DNA of 15,218 nt, taken from positions 1 through 15,218 of the forward strand of contig JBLMYZ010000030.1 of the NCBI GenBank assembly GCA_050258575.1, written 5' to 3'. The DNA comes from JAPUDS01 sp050258575 (GTDB lineage Bacteria; Patescibacteriota; Saccharimonadia; Saccharimonadales; Saccharimonadaceae). Made by a program: the position numbers and the translations under genes. The notes beneath the pieces were generated by a model that saw only the letters and a list, made by a program, of their open reading frames with translations, did not search any database and was not told where the DNA came from. Below are positions 11,953-15,218 of the stretch, piece by piece; positions within the stretch are counted from its first letter, which is position 1, and every line of letters begins with the position of its first letter.

Positions 11953-13118
11953 GCTGCCGGTCCCTCGCTATGATGCACTTGCCAGATCAACTGCGCAACA
12001 TCTTGAGCAGCATGTGGCCGTGCGAACTTGTAGAGATTTTCGGCCAATGTCTGCGTTGCTACCGCGTCAGCTAACAACTCGAGCAGCGTCGCCGTCAAAA
12101 CACTCGTTCCGTCTGGCGCCAAAAGCTGAGCGTCCTGTAGCACTTGCGCTGCACCAGCTCGTTCGTACATGAGGGCGTTTTTTTGCTGATCAGCCAAGTG
12201 CGCGCCGGGCACTGCGACGACAGCTTTTTTCAAAGCCGCCAGCTCTTGCATAAACGTTGCGCTTGCTCGACTCACTACAATATCTGCCGCCGCCAAAACC
12301 TTCCACATATCTTTGTAAACAAACGCTTCGAGCGTATACTGCGGTGTTTCAGGAACTAGCCCGCGCAGCGAATCGTAGTTTTTTTTACCACATACATGAT
12401 ACACCCCTGCCCCACTCGCCAGCAATTCGTCCAGACCGTGAACGAGCGCGCGGTTGATCGACTGGGCACCTAGCCCACCGCCCGTTACCACCACCAGCGG
12501 CTGGTCGGGGTTTTTGCCTATGTCAAGTTTGAGCTGCCGCTGCTCTTCCCTGTTCACGACTCGGTATTCTGCTGAAATCGGCACACCAGTGTAGGTAGTT
12601 TTTGCAGTGTCATATGGGTAATTTTCAACCGGCGAGCCAGTCGCAATCGCTGCCGCATAGCGCGCCAATACACGGTTTGTAAGACCGGGTTTGGTGTCCG
12701 AGTCGTGAATAACAAGCGGTATGCTGCGGTGAAAAGCGGCCAAACCGACCGGCAGACACACGTAGCCGCCTTTAGCAAAGACCGCGTCGGGTCGAAAACG
12801 ACCGAGCAACCGCCAACTTCGCCAGTAGCCTCCCAAAATACGAAATATATCCACGAAATTTTTGCCATGCGTGGCGATGTCGAGCAACCGAATATGCAAC
12901 GGCTCGTTGCTATAACGACGCAGTTTTCCAGCCGGGATCCGCACTACCTCAACGGGAGCTGCAGCTTGCTGCATAAGTTTTTGCGCCTGCTCAAAAAAAG
13001 CTTTGTCGCAGACAAAAACTACTTCGAGCGACGCGTCGAGCTTAGCGAGTTCGTTGATAACGGCGAGAACCGGCGTCACGTGACCGCCCGACCCCCCGCC
13101 GGCGCACAGAAGTTTCAC
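11949..13118 (-). CDS. murG: UDP-GlcNAc:undecaprenyl-pyrophosphoryl-MurNAc-pentapeptide GlcNAc transferase
   Basis: MurG adds GlcNAc to lipid I to make lipid II at the inner face of the membrane. The 389-aa GT-B protein shows the N-terminal loop GGGSGGHVTP (7-16), the acceptor-side AKGGYV (115-120), HDSDTKPGLTNR (138-149, usually HEQN-x-xPGxxNR), the second glycine loop GGGLGAQS (213-220) and the UDP-GlcNAc site SRASATFMQELAALKKAVVAVP followed by ADQQKNA (283-315). The start is GTG 13118, fixed by the conserved N-terminus and a GGAGG Shine-Dalgarno (13125-13129), 6 nt upstream. The first 77 nt overlap the end of ftsW in another frame, which is unusually long. The gene ends in TGA, overlapping the ftsQ GTG. 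It is somewhat longer than the usual 355-360 aa. Confidence 0.96.
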   Translation of the reverse strand: MKLLCAGGGSGGHVTPVLAVINELAKLDASLEVVFVCDKAFFEQAQKLMQQAAAPVEVVRIPAGKLRRYSNEPLHIRLLDIATHGKNFVDIFRILGGYWRSWRLLGRFRPDAVFAKGGYVCLPVGLAAFHRSIPLVIHDSDTKPGLTNRVLARYAAAIATGSPVENYPYDTAKTTYTGVPISAEYRVVNREEQRQLKLDIGKNPDQPLVVVTGGGLGAQSINRALVHGLDELLASGAGVYHVCGKKNYDSLRGLVPETPQYTLEAFVYKDMWKVLAAADIVVSRASATFMQELAALKKAVVAVPGAHLADQQKNALMYERAGAAQVLQDAQLLAPDGTSVLTATLLELLADAVATQTLAENLYKFARPHAAQDVAQLIWQVHHSEGPAA

Positions 13119-14331
13119 TGCGAGCCTCCATTTCGGTTATGTCCTGATGAGTAGTATAGCGCGAAATCGCAAAAACCACACCTAGTGTCAGCATAGTAAA
13201 CAACAAGCTTGTACCACCGAAACTAAGAAACGGCAGCGTCACGCCAGTCAGCGGAATCACCCCAGTCATCGCGCCAATATTGACAACTACGTGCGTGGCG
13301 ATCAGACCAAACACGCCAGCGACGATCAGCCGCTGGGTAGCGTCAATAGTTTGCGACGCCGTCGACAACAGCCGCCGCAGCAGCACTGCGTAGAGTATAA
13401 GTATCAGCACAACGCCAACAAAGCCAAACGTTTCGCCAAGTATCGCAAAAATCGAGTCGTTGACCGCTTCGGGCAGATATCCAAACGCCTGTACGCCGTG
13501 ACCGAGCCCTTTACCAAACAACCCGCCCGAACCCAGTGCAATCGTCGCCTGATCAATATGGTACGACGCGGCGTCAGACACGTCCGACGGTTTCAAAAAC
13601 GTCAGCACACGAGCGATACGGTGCGGCGACGACACAACGAAAAACACCCCGGCCGCACCAACCACGCCGAGCGTGCCGAGCAATAGTTTTTTGTTGAGCC
13701 CAGCAACATACACCATGGCGAGGATCATACCCAGCAGCGTCAGCCCTGTGCCCATATCTTTCTGAAACACGACGATCAGCAGAGCACTCACACCGGCGAT
13801 CACGCCCACTGGAATCAGTGTTTCATGCAAGTCGTTGACTTTACCTTGTTGCATACGTCGCCCCAAAAACACCGCGAGATACAACAAAACGCCAAATTTG
13901 AGCAGCTCGGCCGGCTGAAATGACGCCACGCCAAAGTTGAACCAGCGCACAGCACCGCCCGCTTTAATAATCGGTCCACCGTCTAAAAACAACCCCAACA
14001 CCGCGAGCAACAAACTCGCCCCTATACCAACCAGTACGATATGCCGGGCGTATTTTTTCCAAACCGTCAACGGAACTACTGACGCACCCACAAATGCCGC
14101 CAACCCCAGCCCAAGATACATGAGCTGCCGCTGCATAAAGTGCGCCTGGTCGAGCGAGCTCTCGCCCGCCGCGTTCATGAACTCGACGCGCGCCGGAGAA
14201 ATAGAATAAATCACGATCAAACCAATAATCATCAGCAACCCCATAAAAAGCACGATCTGATAATCGGGGCGATGACGCCGCGTTACTGTCGCCGGTTCTT
14301 GACCCACCCGGGAACGGCTCATGCGAGGCAT
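13042..14331 (-). CDS. ftsW: SEDS peptidoglycan glycosyltransferase FtsW
   Basis: FtsW polymerises lipid II at the septum with its partner class B PBP. The 429-aa multi-pass protein has the SEDS signatures: GGAVRWFNFGVASFQPAELLKF (125-146), FQKDMGTGLTLL (189-200), ALGSGGLFGKGLGHG (265-279), FGYLPEAVNDSIFAILGE (283-300) with the catalytic Asp292, and NIGAMTGVIPLTGVTLPFLSFGGTSL (351-376). FtsW rather than RodA is inferred from the position between mraY and murG. ATG 14331 lies 3 nt after the mraY stop; a second ATG at 14322 is possible. The last 26 residues (RSETSVRRRGVGRSRDAGSRR and following) form a very Arg-rich cytoplasmic tail, encoded over the start of murG. Confidence 0.95.
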   Translation of the reverse strand: MPRMSRSRVGQEPATVTRRHRPDYQIVLFMGLLMIIGLIVIYSISPARVEFMNAAGESSLDQAHFMQRQLMYLGLGLAAFVGASVVPLTVWKKYARHIVLVGIGASLLLAVLGLFLDGGPIIKAGGAVRWFNFGVASFQPAELLKFGVLLYLAVFLGRRMQQGKVNDLHETLIPVGVIAGVSALLIVVFQKDMGTGLTLLGMILAMVYVAGLNKKLLLGTLGVVGAAGVFFVVSSPHRIARVLTFLKPSDVSDAASYHIDQATIALGSGGLFGKGLGHGVQAFGYLPEAVNDSIFAILGETFGFVGVVLILILYAVLLRRLLSTASQTIDATQRLIVAGVFGLIATHVVVNIGAMTGVIPLTGVTLPFLSFGGTSLLFTMLTLGVVFAISRYTTHQDITEMEARSETSVRRRGVGRSRDAGSRRYQRTR

Positions 14332-14334
14332 TGG

Positions 14335-15218
14335 CTAAATATACCCTCCAACGAGCGCCAGGAGCAGCCCTATAAACCCAGAAACGCCGCCGATCACCCA
14401 AAAACGCATCGTAACTTTCGTTTCCGGCCAACCGGAAGCTTCGAAGTGGTGGTGTATCGGCGCTGATTTGAAAATCTTTTTACCACCTCGTAGTTTTTTA
14501 GACAACACTTGCAAAAGACTTGAGCCTCCTTCGATCACAAACATCAGCCCGATCACCGGCAGTAAAAACAGCGTGTCGGTCAGCATTGCCACTAGTCCCA
14601 AACCCATCCCGAGCGCAAAACTCCCGACGTCGCCCATGAAAAACCGCGCCGGGTAGATGTTGAACCACGTATAACTGAGCAGCGCCCCGACGACCGTCAG
14701 ACAAAACCCAGCGATGCCATAGTTACCTTGCAAGAGCGCGATAATCCCAAAGATACCGTAAGCGATGATAAGCAACCCGCCAGCCAGCCCGTCCAACCCA
14801 TCGGTAATATTGACGGCATTGCTCGTTGTCACCGCCGTTAGTACAAACAACGGCATAATCCACCAGCCTAAGAAAAAGTCGCCGACAAACGGCACGTATA
14901 TAGTCGTATACTCAAGCCGTGAGAAAAAATACCAGGCGCAGATCGCCGACAAAATCGTGATCAGCAAGAACTTAATACTAGAGCGCAAGCCGCTCACACC
15001 CGTGCCATTGCCTCTGACGTTGATAATATCGTCAATCAACCCCACTACCGCTCCGCCGAGGAGCGCCAACAGCGGCAATAGCGTCTGTTGTTTGTCAAGG
15101 TTTGACAACAACGTCACCAGTGTGATCACGATCACAAACACCAGCCCGGCCATCGTCGGGATATGTCGTTTATGTTTTTCTTCGTGCAGCTTCGAAAATA
15201 CACTCAGCGCCTCACCGG
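14335..15218 (-). CDS. mraY: Phospho-MurNAc-pentapeptide translocase MraY, N-terminus beyond window edge
   Basis: MraY transfers phospho-MurNAc-pentapeptide to undecaprenyl phosphate, giving lipid I, the substrate of MurG two genes further on. The frame is open to the window edge, and the residues upstream of the first internal Met (HEEKHKRHIPTMAG) match the conserved early MraY block H-K-x-K-x-x-TPTMGG. The ATG at 15153 is therefore internal and the true start lies outside; about 293 residues are visible. Further marks are VVGLIDDIINV with the Asp pair, SNAVNITDGLDGLAGG, FFMGDVGSFALG, and the C-terminal APIHHHFEASGWPETKVTMRFW. Many membrane helices fit the 10-pass family topology. The stop is 3 nt before the ftsW ATG, so the genes are surely co-transcribed. 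Confidence 0.96.
   Translation of the reverse strand, partial: GEALSVFSKLHEEKHKRHIPTMAGLVFVIVITLVTLLSNLDKQQTLLPLLALLGGAVVGLIDDIINVRGNGTGVSGLRSSIKFLLITILSAICAWYFFSRLEYTTIYVPFVGDFFLGWWIMPLFVLTAVTTSNAVNITDGLDGLAGGLLIIAYGIFGIIALLQGNYGIAGFCLTVVGALLSYTWFNIYPARFFMGDVGSFALGMGLGLVAMLTDTLFLLPVIGLMFVIEGGSSLLQVLSKKLRGGKKIFKSAPIHHHFEASGWPETKVTMRFWVIGGVSGFIGLLLALVGGYI

Noticed and set aside
1..15218. CRISPR array, insertion sequence, prophage genes or toxin-antitoxin pair of a known family
   Set aside because: No regularly spaced repeats, no transposase or integrase motifs, and no recognisable known toxin or antitoxin were found on either strand.

Overview
The window reads as chromosomal DNA of a Patescibacteria/CPR bacterium, most likely Candidatus Saccharibacteria (TM7). 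This is inferred from the gene set: a compact dcw cluster, a dprA/topA neighbourhood, a sigma-region-4/HARE-HTH fusion protein, and a VirD4/TraG-like ATPase with a long extra N-terminal half. TGA is an ordinary stop here (topA and murG end with it), which argues against the UGA=Gly lineages Gracilibacteria and Absconditabacteria.

Left part (1-5.5 kb). A ZIP-family metal transporter, cut by the window edge, is divergent from a Fur-family regulator; they appear to share a bidirectional promoter. Next come a 330-bp stretch with several hairpins, then dprA and topA. These two are frequent neighbours in bacteria, but here they are separated by two divergent small genes: a 64-aa unknown on the minus strand and a 38-aa single-pass membrane peptide on the plus strand. 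Behind topA lies a two-gene unit of small unknown proteins (100 and 56 aa) with strong Shine-Dalgarno sequences and AAG-only lysine codons, unlike topA.

Middle part (5.75-9.7 kb). A strong sigma-70-type promoter drives a 351-aa regulator with sigma region 4 and HARE/winged-helix domains but no region 2. It is followed after 47 bp by a 923-aa VirD4/TraG-like ATPase with a Gln/Pro-rich, strongly basic tail.

The AT-richer stretch 9.73-11.04 kb holds a CAP-domain gene whose apparent N-terminus is interrupted by an in-frame TGA. It also holds about 680 bp without a convincing gene, carrying two copies of GAAC-N7-GAAC, several inverted repeats, one perfect DnaA box and a bidirectional terminator.

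Right part (minus strand, 15.2-11.04 kb). mraY-ftsW-murG-ftsQ form a tightly packed peptidoglycan/division operon, with a 77-nt ftsW/murG overlap and a GTGA overlap between murG and ftsQ.

fur, topA and (more weakly) the ATPase gene share one start architecture: a -35/-10 pair, then exactly 8 nt, then ATG. This predicts leaderless mRNAs. The small genes instead have leaders with good SD sites. I see no CRISPR array, transposase, tRNA or rRNA. No complete new multi-gene system is evident; the best leads are the leaderless promoters, the small-gene islands around topA, the TGA-interrupted CAP gene and the repeat-bearing spacer.
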